Below are positions 12,088-22,190 of a stretch of DNA of 64,000 bases, piece by piece. The notes below the pieces were generated by a model that was not told the origin of the DNA, searched no databases, and saw nothing but the letters and a program-made list of their open reading frames with translations. Origin of the DNA: Marsupella aquatica (taxonomy: Eukaryota > Marchantiophyta); contig OZ316897.1 of the NCBI GenBank assembly GCA_973895155.1, forward strand, positions 19,096,001-19,160,000, read 5' to 3'. The first letter of the stretch is position 1; every line of letters starts with the position of its first letter. Made by a program: the position numbers and the translations under genes.

Positions 12088-12303
12088 ATGAATCCAGGAG
12101 AGAGAGTTATCCCTGATCTTCCCCTTCGTAATCCGTTTTTGATTAGAGTCCATCTTTTAGACAAACCATCTATGAGGCAACATCTAACCTATCATTTTGG
12201 AGCTCAGTTTGCAACTGCTGTTATGGTTTCTAATGAGCCAATAATATACCCAGTGGTGTCGTACCGAGAGGAGTGGGAGTGCATCATCTTTGTCCTTTAT
12301 TGA
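12088..12303 (+). CDS. Small conserved ORF 1 (71 aa), unknown function
   Basis: ATG at 12088 to TGA at 12301-12303. The product reads NPFLIRVHLLDKPSMRQHLT and FGAQFATAV and ends in an aromatic-aliphatic tail. Homologues lie at 28943-29158 (one stop) and 34588-34794 (open, clearly diverged). The 34.6-kb copy keeps NPFLIR, HFG and ATAV despite many substitutions, which argues for a real protein. ORF 2 starts 4 bases after its stop. No family recognised. Confidence 0.5.
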   Translation: MNPGERVIPDLPLRNPFLIRVHLLDKPSMRQHLTYHFGAQFATAVMVSNEPIIYPVVSYREEWECIIFVLY

Positions 12304-12307
12304 AGTC

Positions 12308-12514
12308 ATGGATCTGAATAGGAGTCCGAATGATATTCCTATTTCATTTTCTCTTGGAGATATTAGGATCATATGTCGTAAGAAAACTAATTTTTGTGAT
12401 GTGTTGGTCTGCAAGTATGGTGAAATAGGGTTTAACAGTATTTTAGTTTCACCTGAACCTTTCTTAATACCCACTACCCTTGTTACTAGAATTATCATTT
12501 TGATTTTAGTGTAG
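12308..12514 (+). CDS. Small conserved ORF 2 (68 aa), unknown function
   Basis: ATG at 12308 to TAG at 12512-12514. It starts MDLNRSPNDIP, contains SFSLGDIRIICRKK and ends in a short hydrophobic stretch (RIIILILV). Homologues of the same length are at 29163-29369 and 34796-35005 (69 aa), all open. Together with ORF 1 it forms a fixed pair. The hydrophobic end could be a buried strand or a weak membrane anchor; I cannot assign a function. Confidence 0.5.
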   Translation: MDLNRSPNDIPISFSLGDIRIICRKKTNFCDVLVCKYGEIGFNSILVSPEPFLIPTTLVTRIIILILV

Positions 12515-13913
12515 AACTTATAAGCATGCAAGGTTAACTTCAAAAGAGCCAACATGCTCTTGCCAGAAAACACGGTCACCCGGACACCGGCACAACAACG
12601 GCATGTGATAGCCAAGCCGCAACACGCTCCCCATGCCGATTACCTGCTGCTCCTCCTTTAAGATCTTCTTCAATTGGTTGAGGAGGTACCCGTTGTAGTC
12701 CCGGCTTGGGTCTGGCCTCTCTGCCAGATAGACCTGTGCCTTGCCGATCTCTGCCCTCGGCAAGTTACAGTGCATTGTCACCCGCAAGAAGTCGATCATC
12801 TCTCCTATGTGTGGGTTGGTGCAGGTGTTCCGGAAGAAGCCATTCTTCATTGATGGCCTGGGGAACGACCGAAACTCCTTGTCAGGCAAGGTCTTCCTGG
12901 TATCGACTTTGGTCTTATTGCCTATCGGCAAGCCAAACGCTTTGGCAGTCACCTTGGGAGTAAGATAGAAATCCTTCCCATATATCCTCGTGCAATTGGT
13001 CTCGGGTTCCCATGACCCCATGAATTCTAATAGGTCTGAATCCGGTACCTCCGGCTTCAGCCATGGTAATCTTACAAAGGCCTCTAAGCCGGATCCAGCC
13101 ATGAAGCCTTGGTACTTCTTGGTCTGCATGGCCGTAAAGCATGCATCCTCCTCCCGTGCAAAATGTAGTTGCACCTCCACCGGTAGGGTTGCCGCCCAGC
13201 CTTTCCAGGTGTCATCCCTGGTTGGAATGGCATTGATGGGATCGACCTCCTCAATTCCCAGTGTATGTCGTTACACTTCTTGATGGCCTCTCGAATGCCG
13301 ATGATTCTGTCTTCACAAAACAGAAGATCGTCGAGCTGATTGGAAGTAGGAGTCCACAAGAACTCGGCGTTGATGAGTTTGCCTCCTAAGAAAGCCGTCT
13401 TCTGCAGCTCTCACAATCGAGCGAGCTCCTGCCATTCTTGAGCTGCCCTTTCTGATTCCTCGTCCTCGTAAGTCTTGATGTACTCAGTTGCCCGTTTGAA
13501 CAGGCATCCCCAGAAATGTGCCGCTTGATTGACGTTGCTCATACCCTCCTTAGGTCAATTGTTGGTATCTACTCTCTCCCCGAGTGCTTGCCTAAGCAGC
13601 TGACAGTAGTTGGCCTCCCGTAGTCGTCTGCCTAGTTCGTGCTCGCAAATGAGCCACCATCTCCTGCAAGCGCTCCTTACCCCTCTCCTCTTTCGGTCCT
13701 TCCTCCCGTTGATCCTTCCTAGCCGCCGATGCTTAACGCGCCCTAACCCTAATCCAGTTTTCACCCCCAGCGTCCTTACCTCCGGCCTCGGCCCGGGTTC
13801 CATGGTCGCCCCTAATTGTTTATATTTTCCTTGTTTTGTCCCTATACTAAGGTGTTTCTAGGGTGCATTCCTGCTTTACCCACTTAACTGGCCGAGTGAT
13901 TCCTGGCTAGGCA

Positions 13914-14210
13914 TCACATGGACCGATCCCACAGAATTACTGAATTTAAGCTTTCACCGACCAGGTCCGCCCCTGCGTTTGGATAAGGTAACTCAGCAAG
14001 GTGGAAGAATGCATCCTCAATAGAAACACTGATTCTATGCTTGCCAATCGGAATGTTGTGACAAGAGTTCGAGGGAGTAATGTTGAAAACCGTCCCACCC
14101 GCAACCGGTTCATCATTCAATAAGAGATTAACTCGATCCCCAAGGGAAAACATATTCTTAACCGATTCGAGGTTAACAGTAACTTCGACACGACTCTCAT
14201 GTGGACACAA
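13914..14210 (-). pseudogene. Broken DUF7869-like gene, N-terminal piece
   Basis: A 98-codon minus-strand frame runs into the right end of the inverted element at 13918, where its stop is made by element sequence (TGATGCC). On the other side of the 9.3-kb insertion, 4606 leftward resumes with an open frame (LTLATDNNISK). The piece contains LGDRVNLLLNDEPVAGG and a SIEDAFFHLAELP block. No start can be fixed: the first in-frame codon at 14210 is TTG, and an upstream exon is likely. It is assigned to the same gene by position and strand. Confidence 0.5.
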
Positions 14211-14777
14211 GACGGGAATTATTCACCGGCAGGAAAAGACCTGGTTAACCAGAATAAAACATGCACATCAGTATCCCTCAACACGAGGCTCGTGTAGAAT
14301 TATTAACGCATACAGGTAGTGGAAGGAAACACAAGGAGGTTTGATGGCTAGGCGAGCCTTGTGTAGAGCATCAGCTTAGGTCTAAACATCTCCCAAAAGT
14401 AACAGAATTATCATAATCATATGCATTTATGACAAAAAGTCCCACAAGAAGTAAGGAAAGGACCCACTATTATTCGATGCTTCACTCTAAGAGAGAAGGA
14501 AAGTCCAACAAGGTACAAATTCCAACAGGGTAAAAGGACCACCAGTGTACAAATTCCATTAGGTTACAAATTCCAACAGGGTACAAATCCCCAATCCATG
14601 TAATATCACATTAAAGAACCACCCAACTGATAAATTGTGTTACAATTGAAGTCCAATTCCTCAAGACCAAGACATAACCCATGTCAAGACCCTCAATCGT
14701 CCTCAATTAAGAAGAAATGAAGTCTAAAATTTCTAAAATTAGGGCAGTTAAGGAAGAAATGAAGTCTAATTCCTCTT
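14211..14777. other. Non-coding stretch with short TACAAATTCCA repeats
   Basis: No supported frame. Around 14510-14590 the phrase GTACAAATTCCAACAGG occurs several times in diverged form. At 14281-14298 there is the near-palindrome ACACGAGGCTCGTGT. It may contain the upstream region of the broken DUF7869-like gene. Confidence 0.3.
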
Positions 14778-14979
14778 CCCTGGGCCCTCACTCCATGTAA
14801 AAGAAGTGGACCCCCTGCAATCAGGCCCTTTTCATGTTTACCCCTTGTTATTTCCATTTTACCATTAAAAGTTCCCTTATTACTGGTAATAATTATAATT
14901 ATTAGGTCAAAATGAAGAAAAACTCCCCTTCGAGCGTTCGCACGTCCTCCATGTATTAGTTAAGACTGAGGGCCCAGGG
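14778..14979. mobile_element. hAT-type MITE, copy 2 (202 bp)
   Basis: Perfect 13-bp terminal inverted repeats CCCTGGGCCCTCA, flanked by the 8-bp duplication TTCCTCTT (14770-14777 and 14980-14987). Nearly identical inside to 920-1122. The two copies 13.7 kb apart indicate recent activity of the family. Confidence 0.88.
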
Positions 14980-15209
14980 TTCCTCTTGAAATGCTAAATA
15001 TCCTATTACACTACCCCTATTTAGTAGAACTTTTGAAAGAAATGAGGTACAGATAATTGTCCTAAAAAAACATTCTCCAAGAGTGATAGGAATGAGACAG
15101 TCACAAGAATGAGACAGTCACAGGAATGGAATTCCAGAAGGGACGTACCGATTGGGCGCCCAGAAGCAGTCCTTGGACTCAAACCCGTGCTAAAACCTGT
15201 CCTCTAAAC

Positions 15210-15740
15210 CACTACAACATATTTTGCCCTTTTGCGAAGCTCATTTGAGTCCGGACACACATTTGCGATTCCAGATGCTTCAAACCGTTGATGACTCAAT
15301 ACGCATCGCAATTTGTGATACTTGTGGTATCGCAACTTTGGTCTTCCATGCGATTTGCATCGCAAACATTTTGCGAACTTTATTGTATCACAATAGTTTG
15401 CGAAACTACAAAGATTACAAAACATATTACGAAGGCTCCGCGACCGCTCTGAAAGTCCGAAACCACAGTAACATTAATGATGCAAAACAATTAGTATTGG
15501 AGGATGTTTGCGAAAAGGTTAGCTTCAAACAATTTGCGATGAGTTTGTATGGCAAATGTGCGAAACGATGTGGATGGTAAAGGTGGGATGGTCTGGATAT
15601 CGCAAAATAGTGAAGCGTATAGTATGGAATAATTGAGAAACGGTTTAAATGGCAGAATTGCGATTTGGTTGGGATTTGTTTAGTTTCGCAAACAGTTCGC
15701 AAACGTTTATGTTAGACTTGTGTGTGCATCTAGGTTAGAG
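15210..15740. repeat. CACTA A left subterminal region with TTGCGAA motifs
   Basis: Many copies of TTTGCGA or TCGCAAA lie on both strands between 15230 and 15720. Arrays of a short motif near the ends are the binding sites for the TNPA-type protein in CACTA elements; here that role is inferred. Confidence 0.6.
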
Positions 15741-16109
15741 TTTGAATGGGGGAGGAGGAGGGAGGGAGGTGAAAGGTGAAAGAGGGAGGAAGGGAGTTGG
15801 AAGGTGGATGAGGGACGGAGGAAGAAGGGAGTCCAAAGAGGGTTTACTAAAAATAGGAGAGACTTTAGCGAAGAGGGAGGGAGGAGAAAAAGCTATGGAG
15901 TTTTTGGAAGAGGAAGGAGAGTTTGGGTTCAAAGAGGGAGGAGGGATAAGGGAGGGAGTACCCATGTCACTTATATGCATGACCTCTTTTGAAAGTAGGA
16001 GTCCAAAATGAAAATACCTACCACACTAATGGTGTATGAAATATTAATTAAGAAACAACATGAACAATCCATGATATAGATTTTTGGTTTAAATATCCAT
16101 AAGTGTCTC
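15741..16109 (+). other. GA-rich tract inside CACTA A
   Basis: 15741-15960 is almost pure purine (GGGAGGAGG-type). It gives frames in several phases that I regard as composition artefacts. The rest up to the TNP2 stop is AT-rich with no gene. Confidence 0.5.
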
Positions 16110-19100
16110 TCACACTTGGTCACCTTCAATGTCCTCTACATCTGACACAAAAATAGTGTCTGGCTTATCTGAAACAATGGAACGAGACCGTGGCACATAT
16201 GTGATGACAAGTGACCACTCTGGGTCTAAGGGGTATGGAACGTAGAAACATTGCTCCAAGTGAGATGGGAAAGTAAATGGCTCTGACGTTTGCCAATGAT
16301 ATGCTTGAAAACTAGTGGCACTTGTCCTCAACCGTGTAAACCCACTCTCATCTTGGAGTACAGTGCAATTATTACCAACAAGGTTCACTTTGAACCACTT
16401 GCACTTGAAGACATACTCCTCAAACTTAGATTGGTTGTCATATGAGACCACCAAAATCTCCTCTATCTTCCCATAGTGTGGCACAACATCACGAACAATG
16501 TTCCTGTCATGTCGGCTACTCCGGGAGTCCTGACAAAACTGCCCTTGAACTCCACAATCAAAAGTACAAGCCCTCTTCTCATCAAGGGAAGAAATCCTGA
16601 AATTAACAAGACCCATATATTGTTATACTACACAAAAAACACTAATCATGTTATGAGGAACCTTTCATACCAAAAGAGAAAAACACACTTATCTTAAGTA
16701 AAATGATTACTATATCTTAAGTAGTAGTACATGAATATGGAAAATAAGGTTAGGAACTAGTGAAACCTGAAGTGTCTCCCTTGGGTCCACATGGCCGTCT
16801 TGGATGTTACCAAGTCTCTCAAAGGGCCATGAACAATGGTCCGAATGTCATTTGTCATAGTAGGAAACTGTGAGACATCTCCTCCTTGTGCCAAAATGCC
16901 ATCCAACTCAACCAACTTTTCCTTCATAAACTCATGCAACTTAGGAAAAATCCTTGCCCTTTGACTCATTCTTTTGGCATTGTCATAAAACTCCCTCCAT
17001 TCATCCATGACATTGCTATTACTCAACATGAATGTATTCAACTGTGTCCACTCTGTTGATGTAAGCATGCGTGTTTTTGTTGCTCCTGTTAAACGGTCCT
17101 CCTCCTCTTGCCTCTCCTCCATCCAAGTACGTGGTAAAGTCCGATCAATGGTGGCCAAGATGTTACTACAATAAAACATGCTCTCTGCAGCCAAGTATCC
17201 TGTAGCTATGCTTCCCTCCACTCGTGCACGGTTACGTACATAAGCCTTCAAGACTGACATGTAACGCTCAAGCCAGTACATCCATTGACAATGAACTGGA
17301 CCAGCAATGGCAACCTCCCTCACAAGATGCACAAGTAAATGAACCTGATAATCAAAGAAGGAAAGAGGGAGGGCCTTCTCCAACTTGCAAACCACCTCAG
17401 CAGCCAATACCTCCATTCCAGGAATCTCTTCCACATATATCTCCTTTGAGCATATCCATCTCAACAAACGACCCAATGACCAAATGGCATCTTGCACTTC
17501 TTTGGTCCCCAACCCTATAATTGCCACTGGCAATATATGCTGCAATAAGCGGTGATAGTCATGTGTCTTGAGATACCGTGGCCATTTGTGATTGTCCTCC
17601 ATCCCAAAAGCTTTCCTCAAATTGGCACCATAGCCTGTAGGAAACCGCATCTCCCCTATACGATTCCGGAATTCACGTCTTTGGCCAACACTAAGCACCC
17701 CAAGGAGCAGAAGGACGATGTTCCAAACCTGTGGCAGGATCAACTTGTACCCATACATCTGGATGCATTTCCAACTCTTCACATGCCTCCCTGAAGTTAG
17801 TGTCCTTCTCCTCATAAAAATGAGCTATCAACGCCTTCCCCACATTTCCCTCTATGTGCATGGGGTCTAAAAGATGGCGGATCTTCAACTCTGACCAATA
17901 GGGCAAACTGGCTAGTATACTCCACCTCGTCAACCCAGTACCATCAAAGGTGAGGGGATTATCAGGGTCTGCCACCCTATCAGCTAGTGACTTCCAATGC
18001 CCAAAAGTTGTTGGTTCCGGAATTTCCCGCATATCACCAAGGGGCATGTCAAAGGAGGAAAATAAAAGTGGGTCAGACCTCATCTCATGCCCCATCGGAA
18101 GAAACTTTGTATGCCCAATGTAAACAATCTTCCTAAGCCATGGGGACCAAATTGCCATATCTTGCAATTGTGGACCACAGGTGGAGCAAGCTTTGTACCC
18201 CTGAGTTTGCAATCCAGAGACAAAGCCAAACCCTGGTTACACCAAAAATAAAACCAAACTAAATGTTAGGGTTGTCACATGACAAACAAGTATATTAAAG
18301 AGCATATCAAAGAAGGGTGGCATATGGTCAAAAAGTCATCTTACCAGGATAGTCATGCATTGTCCAACAAACTACCCCTCTCAATTTAAATACACGTGGA
18401 ATGTCTCCTGTATTTTTCCTGCCATCATATGCCCACACTCCACCCCACAGTTTTTGGAGTTCTCCAATCAATAGTGCCAAATAAGTGTCAAAGTTCTTCA
18501 CCTTTTTTGGACCTGGAATAATCAAAGACAGCAAGAGGAACCCCTTCTTCATGGATAGCCATGGTGGAAGGTTGTAATTCATCACAACCACAAGCCAAAC
18601 TGATGTAGGTCTTCCCTTGCCTCCAAGGGCATGAGGACTAACCCCATCAGATGCCAATCCCAACCTCACATGATGAGGATCATGTGCAAAGTCTGGCCAT
18701 GTTTCCTCAATATGTTTGACTGCAGGAGAGTCAATTGGCAACCGCATAACACCAGGCTCTGATCGATGAGTCTTATGCCATACCATCAACTCTGCCAAAT
18801 CAGAACACCTGTACATGTGCAACAACCGAGGAATGATGGGAAACCAACGAACAGCTTTTCTTGGCACCTTCTTTGTAATCATGTTGGGGTCATACCGTGG
18901 CTCATGACATTCAGTACACTGTGTCTTCTTCTCATCGGCCCCATGAAATAACATGCAATCATTCACACATGCATGAATGATATGATATTTCATGCCAATT
19001 GATGAGAGAACACGCTTGGCCTCCTTCCAAGTTCCTGGCAACACATTGCCAAAAGGTAACATAAGGTCATGGCAAAGTGCAAACATATCAGATAACAAGG

Positions 19101-19527
19101 CATTGCTTGCCTTGTGTTTGGCCTGTAGATTCATCAACCCCAAGATAGCAGAGAGATGACTCAAACGAGCACCCTCATAGATAGGAGTTTGGGCATGTTC
19201 CTCTGCTTCCTCCCATTGGCGCTGTCCCTCGGGGGTATGTCTTGGTCGTGGATCATTGGGGGGCACATGACCTCTTTGATCAGCAGACACCTCAGCATCA
19301 TCACCAGGGACGTCAACACCAAACCAATCAACCATAAAATCATCCATGGCTCTATCTTGGTCATCAATAACCTGTTCATATGTTCTGGGTACATTGCGAT
19401 CAGGGTTGTTGCTTCCACTGTCACTTGATGAGGAATGTGACTCAGAGCCTTGTCCTTCTTCCGGCATACCCATTTCCCGATATGCTGCTCTCAATCTCCG
19501 CGGTAACATATTTTGAGAGGGTCGCAC
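16110..19527 (-). pseudogene. TNP2-like CACTA transposase of element A (one frameshift)
   Basis: This is the catalytic transposase of the element. Exon 1 (19527-18345) begins MRPSQNMLPRRLRA, then an acidic region, a zinc-binding segment (HACVNDC, CTECHEPRY) and the transposase core with LGLASDGVSPH and WTMHDYPG, whose Asp residues fit the DDE catalytic set. A 112-bp intron (18233-18344) follows. Exon 2 continues with GYKACSTCG, GHTKFLP and LLDPMHIEGNVGK. A one-base G insertion at about 17697-17701 (GGGG where copy B has GGG) breaks the frame. The next frame carries the DUF4218-like block (FFDYQVHLLVHLV, GPVHCQWMYWLERYM). A second intron (16597-16766) leads to a DUF4216-like domain ending at 16110. 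Apart from the frameshift the coding sequence looks whole. Confidence 0.9.
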
Positions 19528-19673
19528 ATTCTAAAAACAATGCAAACAATTGAAAGTTACAAAGCAAATAGTTACAACATGTAGAAGAATATATGGGGGT
19601 GTGAAAACATGAAATAATATTGGTACTGGTGTAAATACAAAATGTGGCCAAACGCCATGTGTATGGTCATTTT

Positions 19674-20824
19674 CTAATCCCACACATAGTGAGTAAACAA
19701 CTCATCACCTGAGTGAATGGTCCTAGTAGCTACAACCAGACAATGGTCATGATGATATGTCTGGCCATAAGGGGCTGGTGGAGGACCCTCAATGAAAACC
19801 CACTCACAATTTTGCCTACGCTTGGGGCGAGTCCCCACAGTACTGTTTATGAAACCAGCTATATTCCCAGTTCATATGGGGTCCCCATCTATCACCCGCT
19901 GCTCACTATACCTCCTAGTGTTTCCATCAAAAGTATCTAACTCCAAGGCATAAGTCTTCCACTCAGGATGTTGTGCAAGGATCATGTTCCAATGTCTTCT
20001 CTTGTAGATGGGTCCACCATAAGGAAACAACGTAGGTCCTTCTCGACCGCGTCCACCACTACCACTCTCGGTATCCACAATGATGTCTTCACAAGCAAAA
20101 ACTCCATAGCCATGTCTATCCCCAAGTGTGGAAGGTTTGATAACCCAACGTCTTCCCCAAACCTCTACCTCCTCACCATAGGAAAGCTCTTGTGGCAAAC
20201 CAAGAGTTTGGGGATCCCAGTCCTTGATGATAGGAACACATCTGCCAGTAAACTCACAATCACCCCACCTACCGGTAACCACTGCCTTGTACAAATCAGT
20301 ATCCCCTCGGGGCCGTCTCTTGGAACGCTTTCTCCCTCTTGGGACAACAGGCTCACCCCCAACTGCCCTAGGACTGGAGGGGGCTGTTGCTAGACCCAAG
20401 GCTTGTGAGAATGCATTGCCTATAGCATCTAGAACACCTTGTGATGGGACATAAGGTGCTGATGCCGCAGGTCTAGGCCTACTAGATACCTATTCCACCC
20501 AAACCAAAACAAACAACAAGAGGTGTGAAATTAAAAACCTTCACCATTGCGATGTGGAAATAGGGTAGAAACTAAGGCGTAAACACTTACCACATGGGAT
20601 GAGGAAGCCCCTATTGTATGACATCCGTAACGTCCATATCTCTCAATATGCTGGGTGCATATATAGGACTTTTGGGAAACCTGACCCACGCATTTGGCAC
20701 ATTGGCAAAGCTGACGGGGTGGACCACGAGGAGGAGGTGCAGTCGTGTGAGGTTGAGGAGGAGGTGGTATATCTTCATCGGAGGAGGAAGAATCTGTGGT
20801 GGAGATCTCAGAAGATGAAGACAT
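19674..20824 (-). pseudogene. SET-domain gene of CACTA A (one premature stop)
   Basis: Two exons, 20824-20591 and 20489-19674, are separated by a 101-bp GT-AG intron and would give 349 residues. Exon 1 encodes a Ser/Pro-rich start and a Cys/His cluster (CQCAKCVG, then C and H in YICTQHIERYG) that could bind zinc. Exon 2 has a basic KRSKRRPRG stretch, GEEVEVWGRRWVIK, GYGVFACEDI and, near the end, NCEWVF and GDELFTHYVWD. The GxGVFA and GDEL..HY patterns match the start and end of a SET methyltransferase fold; the usual NHSCxPN is not recognisable. A TGA at about 19844-19846 replaces the Arg present in the intact copy at 55870-57031, cutting off the C-terminal third of the SET fold. Histone or other lysine methylation is the family's usual role; activity here is unproven. 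Confidence 0.7.
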
Positions 20825-22190
20825 TGCCCCTACAAAGATGTATAATTTGCAAGTTAGGGGTTATTACCAAATAACATCACAATATCAAGCTGGACAAATG
20901 TAAGTTCTCAAGTAATGATGACATGAAACCAAACACAAAAGGAACACTAAAAAATACCTTTCTGAGACCCAGGCTCAGTGGTGCCAATAGGTCTTGTGGC
21001 TCTAAAATAATGAACCGAATCTGGAAGTATGAGAAAAGCTGCAAGTACACAAAGCGAACACCTTACATACATGTCCTCTTTATAGATAGTGGGAACCAAA
21101 AATTTTAATTACATGAATAAGCCTAACTAGACCCATCTATTTTAGTCCGTACCTCCAGATGCCCGGGCTCATACGATGCATACGCATTAGCTAGTATCAA
21201 TTCATGCAAAAGTGCTGCACCCTGCAAGTTGTCATAGCTCCTCCTCCTTTGTTAGCATAAAACCCATGGAAAAACCATTAAACCCCAAAAGATCCATAAA
21301 ACCCATTAAAACCCATAAAACCCATGGTAAAACAACTAAAGCATTAATCTCATCTAACCTTGCTTTGCCTTTTCCAAACCCTCACCCCCAAACCTCTGAC
21401 CTATTACAAAAACCTAGACCCTCACTCCCAATCCCCTTCCTCTCTTTTGTTTTAAACCCTAAACCCTTGCTTGAACCCTAAAAGCCTACAACCATAAATG
21501 CAAACCCTGCTTAAACCCAAAATTAAAGACTTAAACCCTAAACCCAAACCCAACTTTAATCCTAAACCCTTTCCTCACTTATTAATTTTAAACCAAAACC
21601 CAACTCTTATCAAAATTAGCCTACACCCACACCATGTATAGCTTAAAAAATGGAAGGTTTGACTGGTAATCTCGCTTTTAACCCCTAAAAAAACCAGCTT
21701 CATCCAAGACCCAACCCTAACAAACGCCGGGATTTGAAACGGCGGAATTTCTTAATTACACAAAAGGGCATAGTATAACTTACATGGCCTAAACAAAAGG
21801 AGGAGGGAAAGAATGTGAAAAAAAAATTCGCCAGGAATTGCCACGATATTGAGAACCGACCTGCTTCGCAACCTGCTTCAGAATTTGGTCACATTATTTG
21901 CGAAGCAAAATGTTTCGCAACAGCTTCGGAAAAACAGAGCCCGAGAGCATTTTTTCGCGTCTCTGCAGCTTTGCGAAGGCTTTGCAAAGCATGTGGTTTC
22001 GCATTGGTTTTGGAAAGTTGAGATACTAGTTGCGAAGCGGGCTGATTCACAAATTGCGATGCGGACTGCGTCGCAAATGTGTTTTGTCTGGGCATTCGGA
22101 CCTTCCCGCCGGGTTACGAGGCCCATTCGACGTTTTTTGAAGTGAGGGAGGGCAGGAGGAGAGCTTGCGCGCGCTTGGTGTTGGATAGCT
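20825..22190. other. Divergent intergenic region of CACTA A
   Basis: The region separates the minus-strand SET/TNP2 genes from the plus-strand TNP1-like gene and so should hold both promoters. 21240-21600 is full of degenerate AAACCCTAA and AAACCCAT phrases. 21837-22085 holds an internal cluster of the TTGCGAA motif found at the element ends. Frames here are short and unsupported. Confidence 0.4.

Larger units (their letters stand above)
11957..12585 (+). mobile_element. Fragment of the small-ORF element, copy 1, inside the right arm
   Basis: The segment matches 28910-29440 closely (CTTTGGCCCRGATAGCAAAG near its start, AACACGGTCACCCGGACA at its end) and interrupts the right-arm gene. A short motif, GCGTCCTTTGG followed by GATAGCAAAGGAAT, occurs twice, near 11957 and 12049. 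About 608 bp of arm sequence was lost at the insertion point, so it arrived with a deletion rather than by clean transposition. It carries the ORF pair at 12088-12514. Confidence 0.65.
10309..13803 (-). pseudogene. Right-arm copy of the plant-mobile-domain / coiled-coil gene, broken
   Basis: The minus strand mirrors the gene at 4722-8340. It reads from MEPGPRPEVRTLGVK at 13803 through the plant-mobile-domain-like block (about 13180-12590), then the coiled coil (about 11765-11028) and the basic and acidic tail (10935-10309). Frames break at about 13555, 13260, 11466, 11030 and 10940. The junction between the two halves is destroyed by the foreign insert at 11957-12585. It is therefore a pseudogene, while the left-arm copy is open. 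The better state of the left copy suggests the two arms have evolved independently for some time. Confidence 0.75.
4607..13918. mobile_element. 9.3-kb element with giant inverted arms (each 4.4-4.6 kb)
   Basis: Both ends carry the same sequence in opposite orientation: TGTGATGCCTAG at 4607 and its complement ending at 13918. The inverted match continues inward to 9250 on the left and 9556 on the right, leaving a 305-bp unique centre. Arms differ by a few percent at sampled sites (about 5 in 115 bp at the inner edge). The right arm also carries a replacement of about 0.6 kb and an assembly gap, so the arms are not a simple fold-back artefact. No clear target duplication flanks it. It splits the DUF7869-like gene, whose pieces lie at 4606 leftward and 13914 rightward. 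Superfamily is unclear; the TG...CA ends would also suit an inverted dimer of a retroelement. Confidence 0.7.
9556..13918. repeat. Right arm of the giant inverted repeat
   Basis: This is the inverted counterpart of 4607-9250. Relative to the left arm it has many substitutions, a 100-N gap standing for 136 bp (left-arm 8482-8617), and a segment of about 630 bp (11957-12585) that replaces left-arm 6117-6724. Confidence 0.8.

Noticed and set aside
4607-13918. Palindrome as a pure assembly fold-back artefact
   Set aside because: The arms differ by substitutions, small indels and a 0.6-kb replacement, so they are distinct sequences; the N gap still leaves the join worth checking.
15742-16011. Gly/Glu-rich ORF
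   Set aside because: Purine-rich low-complexity DNA; other frames of the same tract are open too.
21240-21600. AAACCCTAA-like phrases suggesting interstitial telomere repeats
   Set aside because: The phrases are irregular (AAACCCAT, AACCCAAA and similar) and never form a perfect tandem AAACCCT array; they lie inside CACTA A.
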